A stretch of DNA of 24,667 nt, taken from positions 77,702-102,368 of the forward strand of contig HF993131.1 in assembly GCA_000432435.1 (NCBI GenBank). The letters are read 5' to 3'. This document shows, one piece after another, positions 13,944-21,981 of the stretch. The DNA comes from Eubacterium sp. CAG:180. GTDB taxonomy: Bacteria; Bacillota; Clostridia; Oscillospirales; Acutalibacteraceae. The position numbers and the translations under genes are program-made. The notes under the pieces are model-generated. The model worked only from the letters and a program-made list of their open reading frames with translations, was not told the DNA's origin and made no database searches. Each line of letters begins with the position of its first letter. The stretch's first letter is position 1.

Positions 13944-15667
13944 AAAACACAAAACGTCTCATAAAATATATAAGTCCGTTTAAATCCAATCTCTTCGGGG
14001 CGATTTTTTCCGCATTTGTCGGCATTGCGCTGTCGCTTATGGTCCCCATTCTCATCGGTAAAGGCGTAGACTGCATAACGGCTAAAGGCGACGTCGATTT
14101 CGCAAGGCTTTTTAAGGTCGGCGCGGTTCTCGCGATATGCATTGTTGTTTCGGCGCTTTTCCAATGGATAATGACGTATAATTCAAATAAGCTCTCATTT
14201 AAAACCGTTCAAAAAATGAGAACCGAGGTCTTTGAAAAGCTTACAAAGGTGCCGCTTTCATATATTGACTCCACGGCACACGGTGACATAATAAACACTG
14301 TTGTCACCGACATAGATATTGTCTCCACCGGTCTTTTACAGGGATTTACCCAGATATTCTCCGGCATTGTGACAATACTCGGTACGCTGATATTTATGTT
14401 CACGATAAACTGGTATATCACGCTCGCAGTTGTGGTGCTGACTCCCCTTTCGTTTTTTGTCGCTTCGTTTATAGCAAAGCACGCGCACAAAAATTACGTA
14501 AAGCAGGCAAAATACCGCGGTGAAATAACCGGATTTGCCGCCGAGATGATAGAGGGAGCCGATATAGTAACAGCATTCAACGGTGAAGAGGACGCTTACC
14601 GTCATTTTCACGAAATAAACGAAAAGCTTAAGAAGGTCGGTACAACCGCGCATTTCTATGCGGCACTTACCAATCCCTGCACAAGATTTGTTAACGCTAT
14701 GATATATGCCGTTGTTGCTGTTCTCGGCTCGATACTCACGGTAAAGGGCGGTATTTCCGTAGGTAAGCTCTCTTCTTTTCTCACATACTGCACACAGTAT
14801 ACAAAGCCGTTCAACGAAATATCAAGCGTTGTTGCCGAATTTCAGAATGCACTTGCAAGCGCCGAACGTGTATTCAAGCTTCTTGACTGCAATGATGAAC
14901 CGTCGGACGAGGGAGCAAAGGAGCTTAAAGCCAAAAACGGCACGGTTGAATTTAACAATGTTTCGTTTTCATACAGCAAAAACAAGCCGTTTATCGAGGG
15001 ACTTAATATAAGGGCTGACAGCGGCAAAACAATAGCCATAGTAGGCCCCACAGGCTGCGGCAAGACAACGCTCATAAACCTTTTAATGAGATTCTACGAT
15101 GTCACCGGCGGTGAAATTGACATAGACAACGTAAATATAGCCTCTGTCACGCGCGACTCGCTGCGTTCCGGATTCGGAATGGTTCTTCAGGACACCTGGC
15201 TGTTTTCCGGCACAATATTTGACAATATAGCTTACGGAAAGCCAGACGCCACACGCGAGGAGGTAATTGAGGCGGCAAAGGCGGCTCACGCTCACAGCTT
15301 TATAAAAAGGCTCGAAAACGGCTATGACACTTTTATCTCGGAGAGCGGAGATAACCTCTCGGAAGGTCAAAAGCAGCTTTTGTGCATAGCACGAGTAATG
15401 CTTACAAAGCCGCCTATGCTCATTTTAGACGAAGCCACAAGCTCCATTGATACAAGAACCGAGGTCAGAATACAGAAGGCGTTTGCCCTTTTGATGGAGG
15501 GCAGAACAACGTTTATCGTTGCACACCGCCTCTCCACCATAAAAAATGCCGATGCAATTCTTGTAATGCGCGACGGGAAAATAATCGAACGCGGACGTCA
15601 CGATGAGCTTATAGAGCAAAACGGATTTTACAAAAAGCTCTATAACAGCCAGTTTGCCGTATATTAA
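13940..15667 (+). CDS. Heterodimeric ABC exporter, catalytic subunit
   Basis: A 575-residue half-transporter, the same length as its partner. After six membrane helices it has P-loop GPTGCGKT at 369-376, Q-loop around Q417, Walker B with catalytic Glu (LDE, E498) and switch His (AHR, H529), all intact. Its signature is LSEGQ (473-477) rather than LSGGQ. That signature faces the partner's degenerate Walker site, so the pair has one good and one poor ATP site. The ATG overlaps the previous stop (ATGA). A longer frame opens at 13901, but those residues lie inside the first gene. Probable role: export with its partner of an unknown compound. Confidence 0.94.
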   Translation: MKNTKRLIKYISPFKSNLFGAIFSAFVGIALSLMVPILIGKGVDCITAKGDVDFARLFKVGAVLAICIVVSALFQWIMTYNSNKLSFKTVQKMRTEVFEKLTKVPLSYIDSTAHGDIINTVVTDIDIVSTGLLQGFTQIFSGIVTILGTLIFMFTINWYITLAVVVLTPLSFFVASFIAKHAHKNYVKQAKYRGEITGFAAEMIEGADIVTAFNGEEDAYRHFHEINEKLKKVGTTAHFYAALTNPCTRFVNAMIYAVVAVLGSILTVKGGISVGKLSSFLTYCTQYTKPFNEISSVVAEFQNALASAERVFKLLDCNDEPSDEGAKELKAKNGTVEFNNVSFSYSKNKPFIEGLNIRADSGKTIAIVGPTGCGKTTLINLLMRFYDVTGGEIDIDNVNIASVTRDSLRSGFGMVLQDTWLFSGTIFDNIAYGKPDATREEVIEAAKAAHAHSFIKRLENGYDTFISESGDNLSEGQKQLLCIARVMLTKPPMLILDEATSSIDTRTEVRIQKAFALLMEGRTTFIVAHRLSTIKNADAILVMRDGKIIERGRHDELIEQNGFYKKLYNSQFAVY

Positions 15668-15682
15668 ATCCCGACAGAATAA

Positions 15683-15736
15683 TAAAAAAGCTCCGCAGTT
15701 AAGGTCACAAGCCAAAACTGCGGAGCTTATTTTTTT
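15683..15736. terminator. Bidirectional terminator between converging operons
   Basis: A 13-bp stem (15688-15700 with 15716-15728) is flanked by an A-run on the left and by ATTTTTTT on the right. It can therefore end the ABC operon on the plus strand and the cytidylate-kinase-like gene on the minus strand. Confidence 0.93.
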
Positions 15737-15738
15737 GT

Positions 15739-16365
15739 TTACTTGCCGAGTTTAATTTTTACAAATTCCTCTATGTACTTTGCGGTCTTATCAAATCCCG
15801 CAGACGAGCTGTTTATACACAGGTCGTAGTTTTTGAAGCTGTCCCACTCGCGGCAGGTATAGTAGCGGTAATAATCGCTGCGGTGAGCGTCAATCTTTTT
15901 GATTTTACGCTCTGCTTCCTTATCGCTGAGCGACGGCTCAAGCACCTTGACGTTCTTAATGCAATCGCTCATGGGTGCCCAAACAAACACCTTCACGACA
16001 TTCGGCATATCGCGAAGTATATAGTCGGCACATCTGCCTACTATTATGCACGAGCCCTTTACGGCAAGGTCTTTAATTATTTTCGCCTGATAATTAAAGA
16101 TGTTTTTATGTGAAACAAAAGCACTGCTCTCCGGCGGAATCAAATCGCCCGTATATCTGTCACTTGCCGGAGAAAAAATACTTTTTTTCACTGACTCATC
16201 GTTTTGGCCGAACAGCTTTACGTTTATTCCGCTCTCCTCCGACGCCATATAGACAAGGTCGCGGTCATAAAAGGGAATCGAAAGGTTTTTTGACAGCATT
16301 TTGCCTATTGTTCTGCCGCCGCTTCCGTATCCTCTTGCGATGGTAATTACAAATTTTTCGTTCAT
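15739..16365 (-). CDS. Cytidylate kinase-like P-loop protein
   Basis: A 208-residue protein of the cytidylate-kinase-like family common in Clostridia. It begins FVITIARGYGSGGRTIGK (P-loop at about 12-19), then has FYDRDLVYMASEESGI, GSCIIVGRCADYILRD near 105-120 and a basic lid-like region with ERKIKKIDAHRSDYYRYYT at about 150-170. Family members are annotated by similarity to CMP kinase, but true Cmk has a different length and motifs, so the substrate is uncertain. It follows livF by 32 bases with a GGTGAG-type ribosome site and ends at the bidirectional terminator, so it is probably the last gene of the liv transcript. Confidence 0.85.
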   Translation of the reverse strand: MNEKFVITIARGYGSGGRTIGKMLSKNLSIPFYDRDLVYMASEESGINVKLFGQNDESVKKSIFSPASDRYTGDLIPPESSAFVSHKNIFNYQAKIIKDLAVKGSCIIVGRCADYILRDMPNVVKVFVWAPMSDCIKNVKVLEPSLSDKEAERKIKKIDAHRSDYYRYYTCREWDSFKNYDLCINSSSAGFDKTAKYIEEFVKIKLGK

Positions 16366-16397
16366 AAGCTCACCGAACCTCTCAAAACGATATGATA

Positions 16398-17108
16398 TTA
16401 TTCGCCGAGATAAGCCTTTTTAACCGACTCGTCGTTTATAAGGTCTTTTGCGTCTCCCGAAAGAGTTATTTTACCTGTTTCGAGTACATATGCCCTATCG
16501 GCAATCGAAAGAGCCTTCTTGGCGTTTTGCTCAACCAAAAGAACGGTTGTTCCGCTCTCATTGATCACCTTTATTATATCAAAGATTTCCGAAACAAGCA
16601 ACGGGGAAAGTCCCATGGACGGTTCATCCATCAAAATAATTCTCGGCTTGGACATAAGTGCTCTGCCCATTGCAAGCATCTGCTGCTCACCGCCCGACAA
16701 CGTACCTGCAACCTGATTTTTACGTTCCTCAAGTCGCGGAAAACGCTCGTAAACCATTTTAAGAGTTGAGGCAATTTCGGATTTATCCTTGCGGGTATAT
16801 GCGCCGAGCTTTAGGTTTTCGAGTACCGAAAGCTGCTGGAAAATACGTCTGCCCTCCGGAACATGTGCCATACCCATGGAAACTATTTTGTGCGGCGGAG
16901 TTTTAGTAAGCTCTTTGCCGTCAAACACAATAGAGCCTTTTTTAGCCTGAATAAGGCCGGTGATCGTGTGAAGAATGGTTGTTTTACCCGCGCCGTTGGC
17001 TCCGATAAGGGCAATAATTTCGCCCTCGTTTACATCAAAGGAAACGCCCTTAATAGCCTTTATAACGCCGTAATTAACTTCAAGATCCTTAATTTCAAGT
17101 AATGCCAT
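16398..17108 (-). CDS. livF: Branched-chain amino acid ABC transporter ATPase LivF
   Basis: One of two ATPases powering a HAAT-type amino acid importer. The 236-residue protein has P-loop GANGAGKTT near 36-44, LivF-typical VPEGRRIFQQLSVLENL, signature LSGGEQQ near 138-144, Walker B ILMDEPSMGLSP and the VEQNAKKAL switch region (Gln-Asn in place of the usual His, normal for LivF). It starts 12 bases after livG with AAGGAGG before the ATG. Confidence 0.94.
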   Translation of the reverse strand: MALLEIKDLEVNYGVIKAIKGVSFDVNEGEIIALIGANGAGKTTILHTITGLIQAKKGSIVFDGKELTKTPPHKIVSMGMAHVPEGRRIFQQLSVLENLKLGAYTRKDKSEIASTLKMVYERFPRLEERKNQVAGTLSGGEQQMLAMGRALMSKPRIILMDEPSMGLSPLLVSEIFDIIKVINESGTTVLLVEQNAKKALSIADRAYVLETGKITLSGDAKDLINDESVKKAYLGE

Positions 17109-17120
17109 AGCTGCTCCTCC

Positions 17121-17879
17121 TTATTCGCCGAGATATGCTGTGATAACTTCGGGATTATTGAGCACATCGGACGTTTTGCCCTGACACAGGACATGACCGA
17201 AGTTAAGAACCGTAAGCTCCTCGCATATGCCGGAAACAAGCTTCATATCGTGCTCTATAAGAAGTATTGTCATATCGAACTCATCGCGGACAAAGCGTAT
17301 TGTCTCCATAAGCTCCTCTGTCTCATTGGGATTCATTCCCGCCGCCGGCTCGTCAAGGAGCAAAAGCTTCGGCTCAGTCGCAAGTGCTCTCGCTATTTCA
17401 AGCTTGCGCTGCTTTCCGTACGGAAGATTTGAAGAAAGATAAGACGCTTCTTTATCAAGGTCGAAAACCTTTAAAAGCTCCATGGCCTTTTCGTCCATTG
17501 CACGCTCTTTTTTGAAATATGACGGAAGCTTGAATATACCTGCTGCCGTATTGTACTTATAATGATTGTGAAGTCCTACCTTAACATTATCAAGAACCGA
17601 CATCTGACCGAAAAGTCGGATGTTTTGGAAGGTTCTTGCAACGCCTGCCTTGCATATATCTATGGTCTTTTTGCCCGTTATAACGGTGCCGTCGAGAGTA
17701 GCCTGACCCTCGGTAGGCTTATATACGCCCGTAAGAAGGTTGAATATGGTCGTTTTACCTGCGCCGTTCGGTCCTATAAGACCATAGAGCTCGCCTTTTT
17801 CTATTTCTACGTTAAAATCATCAACGGCTTTAAGACCGCCGAAGGTTATGCTTAAATTTTTAGCTTCGAGCAATGCCAT
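17121..17879 (-). CDS. livG: Branched-chain amino acid ABC transporter ATPase LivG
   Basis: The second ATPase of the importer, 252 residues. It has P-loop GPNGAGKTT near 37-45, GVARTFQNIRLFGQMSVLDNV Q-loop region, signature LPYGKQRKLEIARAL (LivG proteins carry LPYG rather than LSGG), Walker B LLLLDEPAAGMNP and switch IEHDM. The start is two bases after the livM stop, and AAAGGAGG lies inside the end of livM. It shares the MALLE beginning and the AYLGE ending with LivF. Confidence 0.95.
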   Translation of the reverse strand: MALLEAKNLSITFGGLKAVDDFNVEIEKGELYGLIGPNGAGKTTIFNLLTGVYKPTEGQATLDGTVITGKKTIDICKAGVARTFQNIRLFGQMSVLDNVKVGLHNHYKYNTAAGIFKLPSYFKKERAMDEKAMELLKVFDLDKEASYLSSNLPYGKQRKLEIARALATEPKLLLLDEPAAGMNPNETEELMETIRFVRDEFDMTILLIEHDMKLVSGICEELTVLNFGHVLCQGKTSDVLNNPEVITAYLGE

Positions 17880-17881
17880 AA

Positions 17882-18973
17882 TTACCGTGCCTCCTTTTTG
17901 GTCTTACCGTTTCCCTTTTTGAAGAACTTTTTTATTGAATGAGTCTCCCAGAAAGCGATTGCCTTGGGGCTTGAGGTCATTATCATCATAACAATAAGCA
18001 CTACTGCATATATGAGCATTCTGTAATCGCGAAGTCCGCGGAGAACCTCCGGCAAAGCCGTAAGCACACACGCTGCGATTATAGAGCCGCGTATATTGCC
18101 TATGCCGCCGAGAACTACAAATACGAGTATCATTATTGACATATTGTAGCCGAAATTCTTTGATGTTGCGGCAAGCACGCTGAGGTTATGCGAATACAAA
18201 ACGCCGGCTATGCCTGCAAAAAATGCGGAAAGCGAAAAGGCGATAAGCTTATATTTAGTCACGCTTATACCCACCGATTCGGCGGCTATACGATTGTCAC
18301 GCAGAGACATTACCGCTCTGCCGGCGCGCGAATGAATAAAGTTCAGAATTACAAACAGCGTGATAAGAAGAAGAACTATACCAATTACAAATGTTGAATC
18401 GTTGGGTGTTCCGGTTATACCGAGCGGCCCGTTTATAAGAACAGTACCGTCAGCCTCAAGATTTAACGACGACTGACTCGTAAAGGAAGCGTGAATACCG
18501 TGACTGTCATAACCGACGTATATTGTTCCGAGTATGTTCTTAATTATCTCGCCGAACGCAAGCGTTACTATTGCAAGATAGTCGCCCTTTAATCTTAAAA
18601 CCGGTATACCTATAAGCACGCCGAATATTGCCGCGCAAAGTCCGCCGACAAGTATGGCGAGCGGAAAACGAATCCATGCATTTGTAAGAGTGTTTTGCGT
18701 AACTACCGAGAAAATCGAGCTTGCATACGCACCGACGCACATAAATCCCGCATGGCCGAGCGAAAGCTCACCGAGATAACCGACTACAAGGTTAAGAGAA
18801 ACGGCAAGTATGGAGTACATACACAGAGGAACCAAAAGGCCCCTCAAAAGGCTCGATATATTTCCCGTGGACTTGAGTATTTCAACTACGGCAAATACAA
18901 CTAAAACCATAGCGTAGGTTATGAGGTCGCTTCGGGTACTTTTTTTGATTAGTTTTGACTTTGTTGATGCCAT
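17882..18973 (-). CDS. livM: Branched-chain amino acid ABC transporter permease LivM
   Basis: A 363-residue integral membrane permease with about nine hydrophobic segments. LivM features include GYLGELSLGHAGFMCVGAYASS near 70-90, RLKGDYLAIVTLAFGEII near 130-150 and VLGGIGNIRGSIIAA near 290-305. The frame extends 21 codons further upstream, but the ATG at 18971-18973 has AAGGAGGG eight bases before it and does not intrude into livH, so I used that. It follows livH by 13 bases. Confidence 0.95.
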   Translation of the reverse strand: MASTKSKLIKKSTRSDLITYAMVLVVFAVVEILKSTGNISSLLRGLLVPLCMYSILAVSLNLVVGYLGELSLGHAGFMCVGAYASSIFSVVTQNTLTNAWIRFPLAILVGGLCAAIFGVLIGIPVLRLKGDYLAIVTLAFGEIIKNILGTIYVGYDSHGIHASFTSQSSLNLEADGTVLINGPLGITGTPNDSTFVIGIVLLLITLFVILNFIHSRAGRAVMSLRDNRIAAESVGISVTKYKLIAFSLSAFFAGIAGVLYSHNLSVLAATSKNFGYNMSIMILVFVVLGGIGNIRGSIIAACVLTALPEVLRGLRDYRMLIYAVVLIVMMIMTSSPKAIAFWETHSIKKFFKKGNGKTKKEAR

Positions 18974-18986
18974 CTTTGTACCCTCC

Positions 18987-19868
18987 TTAAACCTTTTCAA
19001 TATACTTCTTGCCGAGAATGCCCGTCGGCTTAACAAGAAGCACTATTATAAGTACGGCAAACACAATAGCGTCAGCCATCTGCGAAGAAATATAAGAGCG
19101 GCTGAGTATTTCTATAACGCCTATAAGCACACCGCCGATTACGGCGCCCGGAATAGAACCGATACCGCCGAGAACGGCAGCTACGAATGCCTTAATGCCG
19201 GGCATTGCGCCTGTCTGCGACGAAAGTGTGGGATAAGCCGAGCAAAGGAGCACGCCTGCAACGGCCGCCAGCCCTGAGCCTATGGCAAATGTGAGAGAAA
19301 TGGTCGCATTTACATTTACGCCCATAAGCTGAGCCGCTCCCTTATCCTCGGATACTGCGAGCATTGCACGGCCCGGCTTTGTCTTATTTACAAAGAGAGT
19401 AAGCGAAACCATTATTATGAGCGAAACTATTATGGTAACTATAGTTTCGGCGCTTATTGTTATTTTACCGCCGGCAAGCGTAAGTGCCGGTAGATTTACA
19501 ATAGAGGTAAAGCTCTTTGCCTGCGAGCCGAAAATCAAAAGTGCCATATTCTGAAGAAAGTAGCTGACACCTATTGCGGTTATAAGAACGGCAAGAGGAG
19601 AAGCGCCTCTTAACGGCTTATAGGCAAATCTTTCTATTGCCATACCGAGCAAGGTACACGCCGCCATAGATATAACGAGTGCGAGATAAGGATTTACCCC
19701 GGCGTATGAGGTCAACGCAAATACTATGTATGCGCCGACCATTATTACATCGCCGTGCGCAAAGTTAAGCATTTTGGCGATACCGTAAACCATGGTGTAG
19801 CCGAGCGCTATTACGGCATATATACTGCCGAGACTGACGCCGTTTATAAGGTTTGTTATAAAAGTCAA
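18987..19868 (-). CDS. livH: Branched-chain amino acid ABC transporter permease LivH
   Basis: The partner permease, 293 residues. The typical LivH beginning LINGVSLGSIYAVIALGYTMVYGI is followed by MLNFAHGDVIMVGAY and, near 200-240, the GIKAFVAAVLGGIGSIPGAVIGG coupling region. There is no ATG. The frame first opens with a TTG at 19881-19883, but a second TTG at 19866-19868 sits about seven bases after GGGGTG and gives the expected TFITNLING N-terminus, so I chose it. Its own promoter lies upstream, after a terminator that separates it from livJ. Confidence 0.93.
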   Translation of the reverse strand: MTFITNLINGVSLGSIYAVIALGYTMVYGIAKMLNFAHGDVIMVGAYIVFALTSYAGVNPYLALVISMAACTLLGMAIERFAYKPLRGASPLAVLITAIGVSYFLQNMALLIFGSQAKSFTSIVNLPALTLAGGKITISAETIVTIIVSLIIMVSLTLFVNKTKPGRAMLAVSEDKGAAQLMGVNVNATISLTFAIGSGLAAVAGVLLCSAYPTLSSQTGAMPGIKAFVAAVLGGIGSIPGAVIGGVLIGVIEILSRSYISSQMADAIVFAVLIIVLLVKPTGILGKKYIEKV

Positions 19869-19914
19869 TTTACTGCACCCCAAACTAAAAATGTTTCTTG
19901 TTTAAAATATAAAT

Positions 19915-19943
19915 AGTATAACATATCCTCTTTGCCATTACAA
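19915..19943 (-). promoter_or_regulatory. Internal promoter for livHMGF
   Basis: Minus-strand TTGTAA (19938-19943), a 17-base spacer and TATACT (19915-19920) with an extended TGT. It lies about 45 bases before the livH TTG and downstream of the livJ terminator. Confidence 0.65.
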
Positions 19944-20021
19944 CGAGAAAAATATGCAAAAATGAATAATCAGGCGGCGCGCTTTTCATTATATTTCACC
20001 CAATTAAAGCGATAATGCAGG

Positions 20022-20057
20022 AAACAAAAAGGGTCGGCAGCCGTAAGCTGCCGACCC
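20022..20057 (-). terminator. Terminator between livJ and livH
   Basis: A perfect 10-bp GC-rich stem (20031-20040 with 20048-20057) with a 7-base loop, followed on the minus strand by TTTTTGTTT. It should make livJ mRNA more abundant than the permease/ATPase mRNA, as is usual for binding proteins. Confidence 0.92.
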
Positions 20058-20081
20058 GTATTCAGCCTTTAACCGAAGAAA

Positions 20082-21260
20082 TCAGTCCATCGGCTGATAT
20101 TCGCCGTTTTCAATCTTAACCGCTTTCGGCTCTTTGTTTACTTCGCCTGTTGCTTTCCAGGTCATACCTGAACCTGTTACACCGTCAACGGTGATTTCGG
20201 TCATGGCTCCCTTGAGAGCATTGCAAATATCGGAAACGCTCATATCGCCTGTAACACCTGCTTTTTCCGCAGCTGCCTTTACAACATAAACAGCGTCATA
20301 AGCGTCTGCCGCAAACTGATTAAGAGTAGACGGGTCATACTTTGCATTGTAAGCAGTAACGAACTTCTTGGTTGTCTCGTCGGTAGCATTAGCTGCAAAC
20401 GGGGTAAGAAGCATTACGTTTTCTGCAAGAGACTTATCAAAGTTCTCGATGTTAAGAAGTCCGTCAAGACCGTCGCAGCCGAAGAACTTAGCGGTAATAC
20501 CGGCGTTCTTAGCCTGAGAAAGGATAAGAGAAGCTTCCTGATAATAAATCGGGAGGAATATAAGCTCTGCGCCGGAAGCCTTAATCTTTGAAAGCTGAGA
20601 AGAGAAGTCCTGCTTGCTGTCGCCTGTGAATGCCTCGGAAGCTACAAGGTCAAGACCCTTTGCAGCCGCTTCAGCCTTGAAGTTGTCATAAATGCCCGAA
20701 GAATAAGCGTCGGAGCTGTTATAGATAACAGCTACCTTTGTAGCAAGACCCTTGCTTGCGATATAGTCTGCGGAAGCAGTACCCTGGTTGGGGTCTGTAA
20801 AGCAAACCTGGAAGCAGTTGTCATTTGCTATTACCTTAGCTGCCGAAGCAGAAGGTGTTATCTGGAACATATTATCAGCCTTAGTCTGGCTGACAACAGA
20901 AAGGCAAGCACCTGTGGTAACGGTGCCTATGAATACCTTCATACCGTTATCCTTAAGAGTATTGTATGCGTTTACTGCTTTTTCGGCATCGGCTTCATCG
21001 TCCTCCATCTGGAACTCAAGCTTCATACCGTTTACGCCGCCTGCAGCGTTAATTTCGTCAACAGCAAGCTGTATACCGTTTTTAACGGCAATACCGTAAG
21101 CTGCCGCGTCGCCTGTAAGCGGTCCGCTGGAACCTATTTTAAGTGTTTTACCGTCTGAAGAGCTGCTGCCGGTTCCCTTACTGCCGCAAGCCGTAAAGCA
21201 AGCTGCAAGGAAAGTCAAAGCAAGAACTGCTGCCAGAACCTTTTTCAATGACATTTTCAT
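20082..21260 (-). CDS. livJ: Branched-chain amino acid-binding lipoprotein LivJ/LivK
   Basis: The extracellular substrate-binding protein of the importer, 392 residues, type I periplasmic-binding fold. The N-terminus is a lipoprotein signal (MKMSLKKVLAAVLALTF) with two candidate lipid cysteines, LAAC21 and FTAC25, then a Ser/Gly linker. The mature part begins LKIGSSGPLTGDAAAYG, followed by AVDEINAAGGVNG, typical of the family. The specificity (Leu/Ile/Val or another amide) cannot be read from sequence. The frame extends upstream to 21431, but AGGAGGT lies seven bases before the ATG at 21258-21260 and the signal peptide starts there. Transcribed from a promoter at 21334-21362. Confidence 0.94.
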   Translation of the reverse strand: MKMSLKKVLAAVLALTFLAACFTACGSKGTGSSSSDGKTLKIGSSGPLTGDAAAYGIAVKNGIQLAVDEINAAGGVNGMKLEFQMEDDEADAEKAVNAYNTLKDNGMKVFIGTVTTGACLSVVSQTKADNMFQITPSASAAKVIANDNCFQVCFTDPNQGTASADYIASKGLATKVAVIYNSSDAYSSGIYDNFKAEAAAKGLDLVASEAFTGDSKQDFSSQLSKIKASGAELIFLPIYYQEASLILSQAKNAGITAKFFGCDGLDGLLNIENFDKSLAENVMLLTPFAANATDETTKKFVTAYNAKYDPSTLNQFAADAYDAVYVVKAAAEKAGVTGDMSVSDICNALKGAMTEITVDGVTGSGMTWKATGEVNKEPKAVKIENGEYQPMD

Positions 21261-21283
21261 AAAATGACCTCCTGTAGCTAATT

Positions 21284-21311
21284 TTGCAAGATTTAAAAGC
21301 GAATCCTGCAA
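21284..21311 (-). promoter_or_regulatory. Hairpin in the livJ mRNA leader
   Basis: A 10-bp stem (21284-21293 with 21302-21311, one G-U pair) with an 8-base loop. It lies in the predicted leader, ending about ten bases before the AGGAGGT ribosome site. It has no U-tract, so it is not a terminator. It could protect the 5' end or affect translation. Confidence 0.5.
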
Positions 21312-21333
21312 TAAATCATTTATGATGAAAATT

Positions 21334-21362
21334 ATCTTACACGCAAAAATATGATTTGTCAA
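21334..21362 (-). promoter_or_regulatory. livJ promoter
   Basis: Minus-strand consensus TTGACA (21357-21362), a 17-base spacer and TAAGAT (21334-21339, 4 of 6). A short dyad, ATCAT-TT-ATGAT, at 21315-21326 lies near the predicted start of transcription and could be an operator. Confidence 0.68.
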
Positions 21363-21400
21363 TAAATAGCCGAAATTTAGTCGCGAAAAGATGACGAAGT

Positions 21401-21430
21401 TGCACAAACACAGCACTCTGTTTTTGTGCA
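21401..21430. repeat. Imperfect 13-bp inverted repeat upstream of livJ promoter
   Basis: Arms 21401-21413 and 21418-21430 pair with one mismatch around a 4-base loop (CACT). No U-run follows on either strand. It lies about 40 bases upstream of the livJ -35 box. Confidence 0.6.
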
Positions 21431-21444
21431 CTTTTGAAAAGCCG

Positions 21445-21472
21445 TTGATTTTGTCGTTTTATGTGCTAAAAT
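21445..21472 (+). promoter_or_regulatory. Weak plus-strand promoter candidate without a gene
   Basis: TTGATT (21445-21450), a 16-base spacer and TAAAAT (21467-21472) with an extended TGC, pointing toward the minus-strand terminator and small gene at 21504-21815. No coding frame follows on this strand. Confidence 0.25.
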
Positions 21473-21503
21473 CCATACGGCGTTTCCGCAGTTTAAAGAC
21501 TAC

Positions 21504-21548
21504 GAAAAAAGCAAGAAGCCGCGGATAATACCCACGGCTTCTTGCTTT
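21504..21548 (-). terminator. Terminator of the small membrane-protein gene
   Basis: A 14-bp stem (21508-21521 with 21535-21548), a 13-base loop, and on the minus strand a run of Ts beginning in the stem base. It lies 25 bases after the stop codon at 21573. Confidence 0.88.
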
Positions 21549-21572
21549 AAGACTTTATATAGAAATGGAAGA

Positions 21573-21815
21573 TTAAGCTACGTGAAAGCTGCCTCTCTCG
21601 GCACCCTTTCTGCCGCCGTCAACAAGCTTGAATTCACGGTTTTTACGCATTTGCTCAACACGCTTTTTTCTCTTGTATCTGCGGTAATTGACAACTATAA
21701 TCATCTTGACCTTTTGCTCAAAGGCGATGAACTTATCCTCCTTATAAAATCCGTATATAAGAAAGATAATAACTGCGAGCTCTATCATAGAAGAAATGGC
21801 TGTGAATGCTGACAT
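21573..21815 (-). CDS. Small basic single-pass membrane protein, unknown function
   Basis: An 80-residue protein. The N-terminus MSAFTAISSMIELAVIIFLIYGF contains one transmembrane helix (about 8-24). The remainder is strongly basic (YRRYKRKKRVEQMRKNREFK) and should lie in the cytoplasm, given the positive-inside rule. I do not recognise the family. It is supported as a real gene by GGAGGT eight bases before the ATG, a near-perfect promoter, a second promoter further upstream and a dedicated terminator. It stands alone between livJ and divergent obg. The basic tail could bind nucleic acid or lipid, but that is a guess. Confidence 0.78.
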   Translation of the reverse strand: MSAFTAISSMIELAVIIFLIYGFYKEDKFIAFEQKVKMIIVVNYRRYKRKKRVEQMRKNREFKLVDGGRKGAERGSFHVA

Positions 21816-21867
21816 ATTAAGGACCTCCGGTTCTTTAGAACATTTGTTTGTGTTTCATTACACCCTT

Positions 21868-21895
21868 ATTATACCAACAATTTATATTTTGTCAA
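21868..21895 (-). promoter_or_regulatory. Near-perfect promoter of the small membrane-protein gene
   Basis: Minus-strand TTGACA (21890-21895) and TATAAT (21868-21873) with a 16-base spacer and extended TGG. Both hexamers are consensus. The ATG is about 50 bases downstream. Confidence 0.85.
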
Positions 21896-21925
21896 TACAA
21901 ATGTTCGGATTTTTTCGGTATATAA

Positions 21926-21941
21926 GTCCTAAAATTAGGAC
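21926..21941. promoter_or_regulatory. Palindrome, possible operator
   Basis: GTCCTAA and TTAGGAC form perfect 7-base arms around AA. It lies about 30 bases upstream of the proximal promoter's -35 box and downstream of the distal promoter, so a bound protein could touch both. Confidence 0.5.
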
Positions 21942-21981
21942 ATTTGCGTTGCGGAGCTAATGCTTTTTTAATTCCAAACGC

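Larger units (their letters stand above)
21261..21572. other. 312-base gene-free region upstream of livJ
   Basis: This gap holds the livJ leader hairpin, the livJ promoter, a long imperfect hairpin (21401-21430), a weak plus-strand promoter candidate and the terminator of the small membrane-protein gene. I see no credible coding frame in it. Confidence 0.7.

Noticed and set aside
13223..14164. 313-codon minus-strand frame across the ABC exporter genes
   Set aside because: It is opposite two conserved ATPase/permease genes and shows no promoter, ribosome site or family pattern.
18974..19036. 21-codon extension of livM into livH
   Set aside because: An AAGGAGGG ribosome site precedes the internal ATG, and the extension reads livH sequence out of frame.
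21261..21431. 57-codon extension of livJ
   Set aside because: It would place the lipoprotein signal peptide internally, and the extension covers the promoter and leader.
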